40,968 nt of DNA, taken from positions 1-40,968 of the forward strand of contig CALFNW010000007.1 of the NCBI GenBank assembly GCA_937902275.1, given 5' to 3'. Both the position numbers and the translations under genes were made by a program. Origin of the DNA: UBA4717 sp002404395 (lineage in GTDB: Bacteria > Bacillota > Clostridia > Oscillospirales > CAG-272). Below the pieces are notes generated by a model, which worked only from the letters and a program-made list of their open reading frames with translations, was not told the origin of the DNA and made no database searches. Positions 40,912 to 40,968 of the stretch are shown one piece after another (the first letter of the stretch is position 1; the number at the start of each line of letters is the position of its first letter).

Positions 40912-40968
40912 ATGAGGATCATATTCAAAAAAAATGTTGTTTCTGAGGCAGTTTCATATGCGCTCTGC
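40912..40968 (+). CDS. dnaN: DNA polymerase III beta clamp, first 19 codons only
   Basis: The window ends 19 codons into an ORF reading MRIIFKKNVVSEAVSYALC. The start resembles DnaN N-termini, GGAGG lies 5 nt upstream of the ATG, and dnaN follows dnaA in nearly all bacteria. The assignment rests mainly on position. Confidence 0.85.
   Translation, partial: MRIIFKKNVVSEAVSYALC

Noticed and set aside
1..40968. tRNA, rRNA, SRP RNA or RNase P RNA genes
   Set aside because: No cloverleaf with CCA end or conserved RNA core was found by eye. A tRNAscan and Rfam search would settle it.

Overview
The window is the replication-origin neighbourhood of a Firmicutes genome, most likely an uncultured gut or rumen member of class Clostridia. 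Three things point there. The right end carries the classical origin block: rpmH, rnpA, yidD, yidC, jag and mnmE on the minus strand, divergent from dnaA and dnaN on the plus strand. The middle carries a typical clostridial housekeeping order: nusB, a Kae1-like gene, xseA, xseB, ispA, tlyA, nadK, argR, recN, then murB, rapZ, whiA, dnaE. SpoVG, a possible BofC relative, a CD1247-type protein and YqeG add to this. The left end carries a very large secreted modular glycoside hydrolase, which suits a polysaccharide-rich habitat. I cannot place the genus from sequence alone.

Layout. 1-6716 (minus) is a GH3 beta-glucosidase of at least 2238 residues running off the left edge. It has the inverted GH3 domain order, with carbohydrate-binding modules between the two halves of the catalytic unit. 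A divergent AraC-type regulator (6958-7818) faces it across a 241-nt promoter region with paired direct repeats. A secreted M23 peptidase follows (7962-8984, minus). 9444-13294 holds nusB, Kae1-like, xseA, xseB and ispA behind a near-consensus promoter. 13318-17683 holds PAP2-like, tlyA, nadK, argR and recN. 17760-24329 holds murB, rapZ, whiA and dnaE. 24354-24776 is a small BofC-like membrane protein on the minus strand. 25180-29455 holds a class A PBP, a divergent TspO-like protein and a DUF4430-type lipoprotein. 29616-33771 (minus) holds the CD1247-type protein, efp, an endonuclease IV-like protein, yqeG and murC. spoVG (plus) is isolated at 33986. 34330-38957 (minus) is mnmE to rpmH. 39211 onward is dnaA, an oriC-like spacer with four identical DnaA boxes and a DnaA-trio-like array, and the start of dnaN.

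The most unusual signal is a dispersed sense-strand leader element found directly upstream of about eleven unrelated genes: araC-type, M23, nusB, ispA, argR, murB, rapZ, PBP, lipoprotein, CD1247-type and yidC. Its core is a 6-bp GC hairpin with a 3-nt loop, placed just before the start codon and usually followed by ATGGAG or similar. An AAATTNCCG box lies about 10 nt upstream in most copies. The stem occurs in three sequence versions that preserve pairing by compensatory changes, and all variable stem positions are third codon positions of a mini-ORF reading MSRLRRHG or close to it. Upstream of rapZ and the PBP there are also complete copies, with a second hairpin and an enclosing stem that covary between copies. 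The PBP copies form a 114-bp tandem repeat. I read this as a genome-wide structured 5'-UTR or mini-ORF family that I do not recognise. Whether it acts as RNA, as a leader peptide or as a mobile repeat cannot be settled from one window.
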